Source: Candidatus Phytoplasma meliae (GTDB lineage: Bacteria; Bacillota_I; Bacilli_A; Acholeplasmatales; Acholeplasmataceae). Taken from it: a stretch of 51,039 nt of DNA. This document shows, piece after piece, positions 1-8,046 of the stretch. The stretch covers positions 97 to 51,135 of the forward strand of contig NZ_JACAOD020000007.1 of NCBI RefSeq assembly GCF_016876135.2, in the 5' to 3' direction. Position 1 is the first letter of the stretch. Each line of letters begins with the position of its first letter. The notes beneath the pieces were generated by a model. It saw nothing but the letters and a program-made list of their open reading frames with translations, had not been told where the DNA came from and did no database searches. A program made the translations under genes and the position numbers.

Positions 1-96
1 GGTGTATAATTTTAAATAATAGTTACTTTGTAATTTTTTATAAATAGTTATTGGAAGTAAAGAATAAAATAATCAAAATAGAAAAGGAATAAAAAT

Positions 97-860
97 ATGT
101 CAATATTTCAACAATCTCCATCTTCTCCTCCTCAAAACCCCAATTTTCCTCCAAATTTGAATTCTCGAATGTCCAAAAAGAAAAAAATTATCATTTCTTC
201 GGTGGCGGCTGTTTTTTTAATTGTAGTTTCAATTGTTGGCTGGTTTACTTACAAATATTTTAAGCCGTCAATGCCAAAAATTCCAAAAGAGATAAAGGAG
301 AAGTTAGAAGAATCAGAAATTACAGATAAAGAATTGCAATATTATTCTAAAATATCAAAGAAATTATCAAAGGTTAATAAAAGAATAGAATCTGAAACGA
401 AAAACATGAACTCTGAGGACGATATGAATGATTTTTTAAAAATAAGAGAACTGAAGTGCATTATCATGGAGGACGAGTTTTTTCCGTCCAAGAACGTGGT
501 CAGGATGGCAAAAAAACTGAAATACGTTATCAATATCATGGTGAAGTTTTTTGTGTCAAAGAATACGCCCAAGATGGCACACGGGTTAAAAATATCATTT
601 TCCGACAAGGGGGCGAAGTTGAAATATTTAGGGAGTTCATATTTGGGGAGTTCGAACTAACAGGAGAGAAAATGTTTGTTTATAATTTTGATGGGAGTAT
701 AAAAAGTTTAAAGACTTATGATTTAAAGGGGTGCTTAAGGGGAAGTATAGGGACTTTGCTTGAAGATAAAAGTTCAAATTTTACTTCACAACAAATCTCG
801 GATGCTGAAAACCTTAGACAATATGCTCTAAAATTGTATGCTAAATATAATAAAAAATAA
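97..860 (+). pseudogene. frameshifted membrane protein with DUF2963-like repeats
   Basis: The 5' part (97 to about 431) encodes a short Pro-rich cytoplasmic head (QQSPSSPPQNP), a basic patch (SKKKK) and one membrane segment near residues 31-50, then a Lys/Glu-rich stretch. The 3' part continues only in another frame, up to 860, and shows repeated YHGG/QDGKK/YHGE/QDGTR/FDGS units that resemble the phytoplasma DUF2963 repeat family. The frames separate in a T6-A5 run at 432-442. Removing one base there joins FFKNKRTEVHYHGG directly to the repeats, while frame 1 continues into unrelated residues to 660. SD-like AAAGGAA precedes the ATG. Probably a decayed accessory (PMU-type) gene. Polymerase slippage or a sequencing error in the homopolymer is the alternative. 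The repeat family assignment is from memory of the pattern. Confidence 0.6.
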
Positions 861-894
861 TTTATATGTTAAATATATATAAAAGGATAAAAAA

Positions 895-1024
895 ATGGAA
901 AGTAAACATGAAATAGGTACTGATGTTTTCTTAATACTTGCTGTAATATTGGCAGTTTTTCTATTCTTTTGGAAAAAAACAACCAAAGAGATAGAAACTA
1001 AACCAAAAGAACCAGGAATTATGT
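895..1024 (+). repeat. direct repeat, left copy (with 2984-3114)
   Basis: About 130 nt repeated at 2984-3114 in the same orientation. The copies differ by one A in an A7/A8 run and by two substitutions (gaaac versus gaggc). The two copies flank the decapeptide-repeat gene and the 67-residue membrane gene, so they could support deletion of that cassette by recombination. Confidence 0.85.
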
Positions 1025-1038
1025 ACCAAGTGAACTAA
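895..1038 (+). CDS. 47-residue single-pass membrane peptide (copy 1)
   Basis: A short ORF that starts MESKHEIGTD, has one strongly hydrophobic segment (about residues 11-26) ending FFWKK, and a charged tail (TKEIETKPKEPG). An AAGGA ribosome binding site lies upstream within a 25-nt stretch (870-894) that recurs at 2743-2767 before another small membrane gene. A near-identical copy starts at 2984, so this is a duplicated cassette. Function unknown. The topology suggests an N-terminus outside or inside with a short Lys/Glu tail, and nothing more can be said. Confidence 0.55.
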   Translation: MESKHEIGTDVFLILAVILAVFLFFWKKTTKEIETKPKEPGIMYQVN

Positions 1039-1098
1039 AAAATGCTTATATTGAGTTTTTCAAGAAAAAATAGAAAGGTGAAAAAAAAATAAAATATT

Positions 1099-2742
1099 GT
1101 GAGAACATTTACTTTTAAAGGTAAACATTATAAGATTATTCCGTTTTTAATAACAGTTGCTAGTTTGATAATGTGTGTTTTATGGATAGCAAGTGCTGCT
1201 TATAAATATCATGTAGAAACCGAGGAACGTCGTTTATTAATGCAAACTGATATTCAAAATGAGGCAACTAAGCTTAATAGTTCAATCCGTGAAGAAATTA
1301 AACAATTAAAACAAACTAATAGTCAATTAACCTCGGAAAATGAATCATTAAAGTTTGAATGTTATTGTGAAATTAAAGAAAATCAAACAAAAGAGTACTA
1401 TACAAAAATTACTAAGGAATTAATAAAAGAAGAAAACTTAGAAGGAGAAACTAAGTTTTATAAAATAAAACAACCAAACTTTAAAGTTTATCAAAAGATG
1501 GGAGCAACTCTTAAAGAATTAAAAGATGTGGGTTATACTCTTAAAGAATTTAAAGATGCAGGATATACTGTAAAAGAACTAGCGGATGTAAGATATACGG
1601 ATAGGGATTTTAAAGCTGTTGGATACACGCTTGATGAATTAAGGGGTTTGAGATATACAGCTGAAGGCTTAAAAAATGCAGGATATACAGCTAAGGATTT
1701 CAAAGCTGCTGGATATACAATTAATGAATTAAAACTTAGTGGTGGAAACGTAATTTATTCAACACAAGAACTAAAAAATGGTGGATATACAGTGCAAGAC
1801 CAAAAAGCTGCTGGATATACAGTTAAGAATTTAAAAAGTTTTGGATATACAGCGCAAGAACTGAAAGTTGGTGGGTGTACAGCGAAAGAACTTAAAGAAG
1901 CAGGAAATACTGCAAAAGAACTTAAAGAAGTAGGATATACTGTAAAAGAACTAATAGCTGCAGGCTGTACTGCAAAAGAACTAAAAGATGTTGGATATAC
2001 ACTTAAAGGAATAAAAGATGCAGGCTGTACTCTTCAAGAAATAAAAGCTGCAGGATTTACAGCACAAGAACTTGAATTTGAACTAGAACGTTTCGACAAA
2101 GCAGGTTTTGATATAAAAGAGCTGAAAGCTGTGGGTTATACTGCAAAAGAACTAAAAGATACGAATTTAGGCAGTAGTGCAAGATATCTCAAATATATAG
2201 GTTTTTCTTTTCAAGAACTAAAAGATGCAGGCTTTACTCTTCAAGAACTAAAAGAAATGGGTTATACTTACCAAGAAGCAAAACAAGCGGGTTATTCGGA
2301 AGACCAACTTGCTTTGGTTTTTGAAGAGAAGAAGGCTAATGCTTATGCTGCAAAAGATTTAAAAGTTGTGTATTCTCTTAAAGATTTAAGAGAGGGGGGG
2401 TATACTGCAAAAGAAATGAAAGATGCGGGCTGTACTTTTGAAACCCTAAAAGATATAGGTTATAGTTTAAGAGATCTAAGAGTTTCAAAGTTTACTGCAA
2501 AAGAGCTAAAAGATGCAGGATTTACAGCACAAGAACTAGGAGTTGCGGGTTATGTTGCGAACGAACTAAGCGATGCAGGATTTACAGCACAAGAACTAAA
2601 AACTGCAGGATTTACGGCTGAAAGGTTAAAAAAAGTAGGATATAAAGCACGAAGCTTAAAAAGAATAGGTTTTACTCTTCAAGAACTAAGAGATGCAGGT
2701 TTTACTCTTCAAGAACTAAGAGATGCAGGTTTTGATGTATAA
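1099..2742 (+). CDS. membrane-anchored protein of ~40 ten-residue repeats
   Basis: The 547-residue product has an N-terminal membrane segment (about residues 13-34), a coiled-coil-like stretch (about 45-95, REEIKQLKQTNSQLTSENESL) and then, from about residue 134 to the end, roughly 40 tandem copies of a ten-residue unit with pattern [AV]-G-[YF]-T-x-[KQ]-[ED]-L-[KR]-x. A few copies are broken by short inserts (for example EFELERFDK and EEKKANAYA). With one anchor and a repeat solenoid on the other side, a surface-exposed binding or adhesion role is a reasonable inference, but no named domain is recognised. Start: GTG at 1099, with a strong AAAGGTGA about 17 nt upstream; ATT at 1096 is the only other in-frame option. 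It lies in accessory DNA between duplicated peptide genes. Confidence 0.8.
   Translation: MRTFTFKGKHYKIIPFLITVASLIMCVLWIASAAYKYHVETEERRLLMQTDIQNEATKLNSSIREEIKQLKQTNSQLTSENESLKFECYCEIKENQTKEYYTKITKELIKEENLEGETKFYKIKQPNFKVYQKMGATLKELKDVGYTLKEFKDAGYTVKELADVRYTDRDFKAVGYTLDELRGLRYTAEGLKNAGYTAKDFKAAGYTINELKLSGGNVIYSTQELKNGGYTVQDQKAAGYTVKNLKSFGYTAQELKVGGCTAKELKEAGNTAKELKEVGYTVKELIAAGCTAKELKDVGYTLKGIKDAGCTLQEIKAAGFTAQELEFELERFDKAGFDIKELKAVGYTAKELKDTNLGSSARYLKYIGFSFQELKDAGFTLQELKEMGYTYQEAKQAGYSEDQLALVFEEKKANAYAAKDLKVVYSLKDLREGGYTAKEMKDAGCTFETLKDIGYSLRDLRVSKFTAKELKDAGFTAQELGVAGYVANELSDAGFTAQELKTAGFTAERLKKVGYKARSLKRIGFTLQELRDAGFTLQELRDAGFDV
1501..2733 (+). repeat. 30-nt tandem coding repeats
   Basis: The DNA encoding the ten-residue repeats is itself a diverged 30-nt tandem array (for example aaagaactaaaagatg followed by caggatttac, again and again). 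The last two units, around 2671-2730, are nearly identical (ggttttactcttcaagaact), which points to recent unit duplication. The array can be expected to vary in length between strains. Confidence 0.8.
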
Positions 2743-2770
2743 ATATATATAAAAGGATAAAAAAAATAAA

Positions 2771-2974
2771 ATGATAGAATTAACTTTTATTCATAAAATG
2801 TTGTTATTGCATTTAGTAGTATTATTAATGAATGCAATTGGTGCTATAAAGTTTTATATTAAATATTATGATAAAAGCAAATCAATTTTAAGTTTTTTTA
2901 TTTCAATGCTTTTAGGGATTATAGTTAGTCATGGTTCTATCTTTATGGCTTTTTATTTAACAATTAATAAATAG
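2771..2974 (+). CDS. 67-residue membrane protein, two transmembrane segments
   Basis: The sequence starts MIELTFIHKM and contains two hydrophobic stretches (about residues 8-27 and 40-62) separated by a short basic loop (KFYIKYYDKSKS). The ATG is preceded by AAAGGA within the same 25-nt segment that precedes the 47-residue gene at 895. It is followed after 9 nt by the second copy of that peptide gene, so the three small genes and the repeat protein are probably cotranscribed. Function not recognised. Confidence 0.55.
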   Translation: MIELTFIHKMLLLHLVVLLMNAIGAIKFYIKYYDKSKSILSFFISMLLGIIVSHGSIFMAFYLTINK

Positions 2975-2983
2975 GAGGAAAAA

Positions 2984-3091
2984 ATGGAAAGTAAACATGA
3001 AATAGGTACTGATGTTTTCTTAATACTTGCTGTAATATTGGCAGTTTTTCTATTCTTTTGGAAAAAAAACAACCAAAGAGATAGAGGCTAA
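2984..3091 (+). pseudogene. truncated second copy of the 47-residue membrane peptide
   Basis: Identical to the gene at 895 through the hydrophobic segment and FFWKK, but the A7 run has become A8 (3062-3069). Translation therefore shifts to NNQRDRG and stops after 35 residues. It has a better ribosome binding site (GGAGG at 2974-2978) than the first copy. Either a frameshifted paralogue or a phase-variable form in which the poly-A run switches the C-terminal tail. Confidence 0.55.
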
Positions 3092-3114
3092 ACCAAAAGA
3101 ACCAGGAATTATGT
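2984..3114 (+). repeat. direct repeat, right copy (with 895-1024)
   Basis: Second copy of the ~130-nt duplication described at 895-1024. It ends in the shared tail accaggaattatgt, after which the two sequences diverge. Confidence 0.85.
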
Positions 3115-3253
3115 GTTTTTGAACTATTGTAGAAAATATTGGTTAGTTTTTTTGTTATTGTTTAAAAAATAAAGTTAATAGTTTTTATGGAAATGGTCGT
3201 TTTTTTGGTAGAAAGTTTAAAATTAATTGTATGTTTTTTTTATCATTCACTTC

Positions 3254-3295
3254 ATTAGATATTTAGTTGGAGCCCAATGTTTTGGTCTAGGTGCG
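3254..3295 (+). repeat. mobile-element terminal repeat, copy A
   Basis: 42 nt reading attagatatttagttgg ... ttggtctaggtgcg. It matches 33155-33196 with two differences in the centre, and the reverse complement of 50944-50982 with several. A diverged reverse copy lies at 31773-31800. The orientation here (gtgcg outward to the right) is that of the right end of an element lying to the left, i.e. the DUF2963/decapeptide region. Confidence 0.75.
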
Positions 3296-3350
3296 ACAAA
3301 GATTACATCAAAAAGATTTTTTAAAAACTAAATTACAACCAAAAGGAATT

Positions 3351-3451
3351 ATGGCTAAAAAACAATCAATGGCAGCAATTTAAAAAAAATTAATGAGTTA
3401 GAAAATCAAAAACAAATTTTGGTAAATAAATTAAAAAACCATCTTAAATAA
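3351..3451 (+). pseudogene. frameshifted small basic coiled-coil protein
   Basis: ATG at 3351 with AAAAGGAA just upstream encodes MAKKQSMAAI and then a stop. One base out of frame after the T3-A8 run at about 3379-3390, the sequence continues as KKINELENQKQILVNKLK and stops at 3451. Together these make a ~33-residue Lys-rich helical peptide. It lies directly before the transposase gene. Function unknown; it may be a relic of an upstream IS or PMU reading frame. Confidence 0.4.
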
Positions 3452-3488
3452 TTAAAAAAACCATTTTTTCAAGAAAGAGGACCAAATA

Positions 3489-4685
3489 TTGATACAAAAG
3501 AAAAAGATCGTGAGACCAAAACATAATCAAACATATAGTGAAAAAGTAAAATGGGAAGCAATCTTAGCATGGAAAAGGGGAAGCGATGCGGAAGAGATTG
3601 CCAAACAATTAAACATTACCAATCATCACAATATTTATTATTGGTTTAACCTTAGTAAAAAAAATGATTTTAAAGGATTTAATGATAAAAGAAAAGTCAA
3701 AGGGATTAAAAGAAAGGTAATTAATTTTAATGATCCCAAAATAAAACAAATTATTAAGGACTATCATGATAACAAAAATAAAGATGTATTATTTAATGCT
3801 ATTAAAAAATTAAAAGCTAAAATAAACATTACTCAATTGATGCAATATTTACAACTTGCAAGAAGTACTTTTTATTATCAGAAGAAAGAAAACACAACCC
3901 CGGAACAAGACCACGATTTAATTACTAATATCAAATTAATTTCTGATAAGTTTAGTTATGCCAATAAAAGAGATGATAAATTTTATACCTTTGGTTGGCG
4001 TGCTGTTGTAAGAGAATTGGAATTAAAAAATATTTTCAAAACCTCATATCAAGTTCAAAAAATTATGAAAGATCATAATTTATTTTGTAAGACAAAACAA
4101 AACACATCCCATTTAACGAAAAAGAAACGACAACAACAAGAAAAGAGAGAAAACTTATTACGAGGAAATGTAAAAACAACGAAAGAGGGGCAAATATATT
4201 GTACTGGCATAACCGCTGTACCATATGGACGGTGGAATAGTCTATTTTATTTATCTACGATCATGGATTTACATAGCAAAAAAATTGTTAGTTATAATTT
4301 AGGGAGCAAACAAAACAAAGAATTTGTTTTAAAGACTTTAAATGGAGTAAAAAAGGTAGAGGATGGTTGCTTTTTACATTCTGATAGAGGTACACAATAT
4401 CAAACTAACCAATACAGAGAGGCTTTAAAAGTTAAAAACATCAAACAAAGCTTCTCACGACCACGAACTCCAATGGACAATCCATATATTGCAAATTTTT
4501 TTAGTCAATTTAAATTAAATACAATCCATTTAGAACATAAAGAAGATTTAACCCAGTTAGGAATAATTAAAATAACTGATAATTTTATTAAACAGTACAA
4601 CGATAAACGTGATAGAATTATCCAAAGTGGTTATACTTGTCCGTTTAGTAATAAAAAAAAGAAAAAAGGTTTTAAAAATATATAA
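3489..4685 (+). CDS. IS3-family (tra5/IS150-like) transposase, catalytically compromised
   Basis: 398 residues as one fused frame. An N-terminal helix-turn-helix (about residues 15-60, SEKVKWEAILAWKRG ... IAKQLNIT) is followed by the HTH_21-like linker (LQLARSTFYYQ) and an rve-type integrase core (about 215-385). The core still shows YLSTIMDLHSKKIVSY and LHSDRGTQYQ. However, the first catalytic Asp, expected in T-D-I-T, is Gly (TGIT), and the Glu of the expected D-N-x-x-I-E-x-F-F is Ala (DNPYIANFF). Only the central Asp remains. The start is TTG with AAAGAGG upstream. Family membership is clear. Loss of two of three DDE residues predicts no transposition by this copy. A terminal repeat lies at 3254-3295, but no matching right end was found downstream. 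Confidence 0.88.
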   Translation: MIQKKKIVRPKHNQTYSEKVKWEAILAWKRGSDAEEIAKQLNITNHHNIYYWFNLSKKNDFKGFNDKRKVKGIKRKVINFNDPKIKQIIKDYHDNKNKDVLFNAIKKLKAKINITQLMQYLQLARSTFYYQKKENTTPEQDHDLITNIKLISDKFSYANKRDDKFYTFGWRAVVRELELKNIFKTSYQVQKIMKDHNLFCKTKQNTSHLTKKKRQQQEKRENLLRGNVKTTKEGQIYCTGITAVPYGRWNSLFYLSTIMDLHSKKIVSYNLGSKQNKEFVLKTLNGVKKVEDGCFLHSDRGTQYQTNQYREALKVKNIKQSFSRPRTPMDNPYIANFFSQFKLNTIHLEHKEDLTQLGIIKITDNFIKQYNDKRDRIIQSGYTCPFSNKKKKKGFKNI

Positions 4686-4792
4686 AAGAGAGTTAAAAAA
4701 AGCAGTTTTAAAAAAAAATATGAACTATATATGGGGTTAAAAATGTGAAAAATTGTAAAAACAAAGTAAAAACATTTAAAAACTGTTAAAAA

Positions 4793-4824
4793 ATCATAAA
4801 ATCATAAAATCATAAAATCATAAA
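4793..4824 (+). repeat. four tandem copies of atcataaa
   Basis: Four perfect direct copies of the 8-mer atcataaa, downstream of the transposase. Simple repeats of this type tend to vary in copy number. Confidence 0.9.
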
Positions 4825-4843
4825 AATAAATTAATATTCAATT

Positions 4844-4867
4844 CACCTTCTTTTAAAAAAGAGGGTG
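4844..4867 (+). terminator. hairpin downstream of the transposase
   Basis: Stem caccttcttt / aaagagggtg (10 pairs, one G-T) with a short A-rich loop, followed within a few bases by a T-rich run. It is a plausible intrinsic terminator, although the T-run is not immediate. Confidence 0.5.
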
Positions 4868-5123
4868 TTTAGTGTTGTTTTTTTATATATAAAATAAATT
4901 ATTTAAAAGAAATGCATTTTTTTATTTTTTTGTATTGACAAACAACATAATTTATTGTACCGTATATTTATACGTTAGTATAATAATGATTTCTAGATAT
5001 GATATATTATATAATAAATAAAATTAATTATTATATATATTTAATATAATGTCTAAGACAGTTATATATATAATAATTTCTTTTTCTTGTTTTCTTTTTC
5101 TTTTAAAAAAATTGTTTTTTATG

Positions 5124-5151
5124 TTGACTTTTGTTTATGCTATGTTATACT
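5124..5151 (+). promoter_or_regulatory. sigma-70-type promoter for ftsY
   Basis: TTGACT (5124-5129), a 16-nt spacer and TATACT (5146-5151). It predicts a transcript start near 5158 and a ~270-nt leader before ftsY. The leader begins with the duplicated structured element at 5163. Confidence 0.65.
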
Positions 5152-5162
5152 ATAAGTAATTG

Positions 5163-5281
5163 ATAGTTACAAAAAAATAATTTTGTAATTAGCAATTAAT
5201 TTTTGATAATAAAATACAGCAAAAGTTTAGCTTATAAGTTAAATCGAAAATTAATTGTATGTAAAATCGCGCTTTTCATTC
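5163..5281 (+). ncRNA. candidate structured leader RNA, copy 1
   Basis: ~110 nt repeated, with about 85% identity by eye, in reverse orientation at 50700-50816. Hairpin P1: TTACAAAA (5167-5174), loop AAATAA, TTTTGTAA (5181-5188). In the other copy the arms are TCATGAAA and TTTCGTGA around the same loop, so two base pairs changed by compensating double substitution and one became G-U. P2: CAATTAATTTTTGAT (5193-5207) pairs with 5243-5257 over 15 positions, with one G-U. A short AAAA/TTTT hairpin follows at about 5263-5276. P1 begins 15 nt after the predicted -10 box in both copies. No Rfam family is recognised. It could be a cis-regulatory leader, a small RNA or a dispersed repeat with dyad symmetry. 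Confidence 0.5.
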
Positions 5282-5428
5282 TTTTCATTTTTTTAAGTTA
5301 TAATAAAGACGTAGAGTTTTTTCATGAGTATATATATACTTTTGGTTTGGTATCTATTTTTCAATATCCCCTTTAATATCATTTTGGCGATTAAATAGAT
5401 AAAATAAAGATAAAAGGGAGATTTTAAG

Positions 5429-6487
5429 ATGTTTAAATGGTTGAAAAAAAAATTTTTTCCAAATAAAGATAAATATAAATATCAATTAGGTCTCCAAAGT
5501 ACAAAAAATAATTTCGCTAATTTTCAAACACTTTTAAAAGAAACTAAAAATATTGAAGAATCTTTGTTACAATCTTTAGAAAATATTTTGATTCAAAGTG
5601 ATTTTGGTGTTAAAACTACTCTTTTTTTGATGCAATCTATTAAAGATTATTTGAAAAAAACAAATATTAAAGATGCTTTGAAATTGCCATCAATTATTTT
5701 AGAACAAATGCTTCATTTATACGAAAATTGTGCAATATCTGATTCATTATTTGCCAAAAGTGTTAATAGTCGTGGTGTTGCCACCGATAAACTAGCTTCA
5801 AATTGCGATCTTGATAACACTTTAGAACCAAAAATGGCAAATCCCGCATTTCCTCAAGTATATTTATTTATAGGAGTTAATGGGGTTGGGAAAACCACAA
5901 CTATTGGCAAAATAGCTATTAAGTTGAAAAAAGAAGGCAAAAAAGTACTTTTGATTGCGGGAGATACTTTTCGCGCAGGGGCAACTGCTCAACTTCAAAT
6001 TTGGGGAAAACGTGCTTCAAGTGAAGTTTTTGCGAAACATGGTGTCGTTAGTCCTTCAAATGTTACTTTTGAAGGGTTACAATTGGCTAAAAACGAAAAA
6101 TATGATGTAGTTTTGTGTGATACTGCTGGTCGATTACAAAATAAAACGAATTTAATGCAAGAGCTTGCTAAAATTCGTAGGGTTGTTTTAAAACATTTGC
6201 CTTTAGAAAATTTGCAGTCTTTATTAGTTTTAGATGCTACTACAGGGCAAAATGCTCTTAATCAAGTGGCTTTGTTTAATGAAGCAGTTCCCTTGACAGG
6301 GGCTATTTTGACTAAATTAGATGGCACTTCTAAAGGAGGAATGGTTTTTTCAATTAAATATTTATATAATTTGCCCATTAAATATATTGGATTAGGAGAA
6401 AAACCCGAAGACCTTATTGATTTTGAGATTCAAAATTATCTTTTTCATTTATTTGAAAATTTTTTCCCTAAATCATATTTGCTTTAG
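5429..6487 (+). CDS. ftsY: signal recognition particle receptor FtsY
   Basis: 352 residues. SRP-receptor GTPase that docks the Ffh-ribosome complex at the membrane. The N-terminus is a short basic amphipathic stretch (MFKWLKKKFFPNK) in place of a long acidic A domain, followed by the four-helix N domain (about 20-100). The G domain has G1 GVNGVGKTTT (about 149-158), DTFRAGA, G3 DTAGR and G4 TKLDGTSKGG. Between the N and G domains is a poorly conserved segment (about residues 101-142) that seems roughly 25-30 residues longer than usual. GGGAG lies 10 nt before the ATG. It is followed by ffh 188 nt downstream, so the two SRP GTPases are neighbours. A long structured leader precedes it. Confidence 0.96.
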   Translation: MFKWLKKKFFPNKDKYKYQLGLQSTKNNFANFQTLLKETKNIEESLLQSLENILIQSDFGVKTTLFLMQSIKDYLKKTNIKDALKLPSIILEQMLHLYENCAISDSLFAKSVNSRGVATDKLASNCDLDNTLEPKMANPAFPQVYLFIGVNGVGKTTTIGKIAIKLKKEGKKVLLIAGDTFRAGATAQLQIWGKRASSEVFAKHGVVSPSNVTFEGLQLAKNEKYDVVLCDTAGRLQNKTNLMQELAKIRRVVLKHLPLENLQSLLVLDATTGQNALNQVALFNEAVPLTGAILTKLDGTSKGGMVFSIKYLYNLPIKYIGLGEKPEDLIDFEIQNYLFHLFENFFPKSYLL

Positions 6488-6675
6488 GGTTGAAAATAAT
6501 GATTTTACGAAAAAAACTAACATTTATTTGAAAATTTTGGTCGTCTTTTTCAGTTGCACCTCATAATAAAGCACAAGCGCAATCAACAATTAAAAATATT
6601 AATTATAATTTGATTTTGCCATTTTAAATTTAAACGGAAATGATTAAAAACTCACAAGGAGGTCGAACATTTTAA

Positions 6676-8046
6676 ATGAGTATATTAGGAGATGGATTAC
6701 AAAAAATCATTAATAAAATTAGTGGTAAAAAAATAATTGAACCTCAAGATATTGAAATCATTATGAAAGATATTCGTTTGTCTTTAATAGAGGCAGATGT
6801 GCATTTGAAAGTTGTTGATAAATTTCATGATATTATTTATCAAAAAAGTTTAAAACAAGAAGTTTTAAAAGGTTTAAAACCGAAAGAACAAATTATTAAA
6901 ATCATTAATGAAACTTTAACGAAAATTTTAGGAGCCACTCGTGTTGATTTATCATTAATGCCTGAACCTCACTTAACTACTATGATGTTAATTGGATTAC
7001 AAGGTAGTGGAAAAACAACTACAGCAGGAAAGTTGGCTCTTTGGTTAAGAAAAAAAAATCATAAAAAAGTTTTATTAATTGCTTGTGATATTTATCGTCC
7101 AGGAGCCATAGAACAACTAAAAACCATTGGGAAACAAATTAATATCGATGTTTTTTCAAAAGAAGATTCTGCTAATCCTTCTGTGAGTGAAATTGTTGAA
7201 GAAGGTTTGCGATATGCCAAAAATCAAAGGTATGATGCTGCTATTATTGATACTGCAGGGCGTTTAACTATAGATGAGAGAATGATGCAAGAGTTACAAC
7301 AAATCAAATCCCAATGCCAACCTTCTGAAGTTTTATTAATCATAGATGCTCTTTCAGGACAACAATCAGCTGAAAATGCGCAATCTTTTCATCAACAAGT
7401 GGGTGCTACAGGGGTCATTTTAACGAAGATGGACGCTGATATCAAAGGAGGAGCCGCTTTATCTGTAAGAACTATGACACAACTCCCTTTAAAATTTACT
7501 TCATCTTCTGAAACTATTGATTTTTTAGAGCAGTTTAATCCTGATAGAATGGCTTCTAGAATTTTGGGTATGGGAGATATTTTGACCTTAATTGAAACAG
7601 TTACAGACAAAATTGACCCTGATCAAGGTAAAAAAATGGTAGATAGATTTTTTGAGGATAGTTATAATTATTATGATTTTCAAAAACAATTAAAAACTTT
7701 AAAAAAAATGGGTTCTTTTAGTAAAATTTTAAATTTTATTCCTGGATTAGGGGGCAAAATGAAGCATTTTTCGTCAAGTCTTAATGATGAAGGGTTAAAA
7801 AAATTTGAAGTTTTAATTCAAAGTATGACTTTGGCAGAAAAGAAAAATCCACAATTAATTGCTTCAAGTAGTCGAAGAAGATTAAGAATTGCTTCAGGTT
7901 CTGGTAATAAGTTAAGTGATGTTAGTCAGTTAATTAATGTTTTGGAACAACAAAAAAAAATGGCTAAACAAATGAAAAAATTTGATGATGAAGATGTGTC
8001 AAAATTACAAAATGACCCTTTATCTTTTTTTAATAATTTACAATAA
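6676..8046 (+). CDS. ffh: signal recognition particle protein Ffh (SRP54)
   Basis: 456 residues. GTPase that binds signal sequences and 4.5S RNA and targets nascent membrane proteins to FtsY. N domain at residues 1-95. The G domain carries GLQGSGKTTTAGKLA (about 107-121), DIYRPGA, DTAGR and TKMD. A Met-rich M domain runs from about residue 300 (GMGDILTLIE, LGGKMKHF, MTLAEKKNP, SSSRRRLRIASGSG) to a short helical tail. Full family length. AAGGAGGT precedes the ATG by about 10 nt. A strong terminator at 8177-8205 closes the unit. Confidence 0.97.
   Translation: MSILGDGLQKIINKISGKKIIEPQDIEIIMKDIRLSLIEADVHLKVVDKFHDIIYQKSLKQEVLKGLKPKEQIIKIINETLTKILGATRVDLSLMPEPHLTTMMLIGLQGSGKTTTAGKLALWLRKKNHKKVLLIACDIYRPGAIEQLKTIGKQINIDVFSKEDSANPSVSEIVEEGLRYAKNQRYDAAIIDTAGRLTIDERMMQELQQIKSQCQPSEVLLIIDALSGQQSAENAQSFHQQVGATGVILTKMDADIKGGAALSVRTMTQLPLKFTSSSETIDFLEQFNPDRMASRILGMGDILTLIETVTDKIDPDQGKKMVDRFFEDSYNYYDFQKQLKTLKKMGSFSKILNFIPGLGGKMKHFSSSLNDEGLKKFEVLIQSMTLAEKKNPQLIASSSRRRLRIASGSGNKLSDVSQLINVLEQQKKMAKQMKKFDDEDVSKLQNDPLSFFNNLQ

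Larger units (their letters stand above)
4686..5428. other. 742-nt AT-rich intergenic region before ftsY
   Basis: No protein gene is visible. It holds an 8-nt tandem repeat (4793-4824), a hairpin (4844-4867), long AT runs around 5000-5060, a good promoter (5124-5151) and the duplicated leader element (5163-5281). This is the boundary between accessory DNA and the ftsY-ffh block. Confidence 0.7.

Noticed and set aside
1500..2735. Regular ~30-nt repeats could suggest a CRISPR array
   Set aside because: Repeats are contiguous, diverged and in frame with a long coding region; no spacers and no cas genes.
3219..3236. aaaattaattgtatg matches part of the leader RNA element
   Set aside because: Only ~15 AT-rich bases match and neither stem can form; probably chance or a tiny relic.
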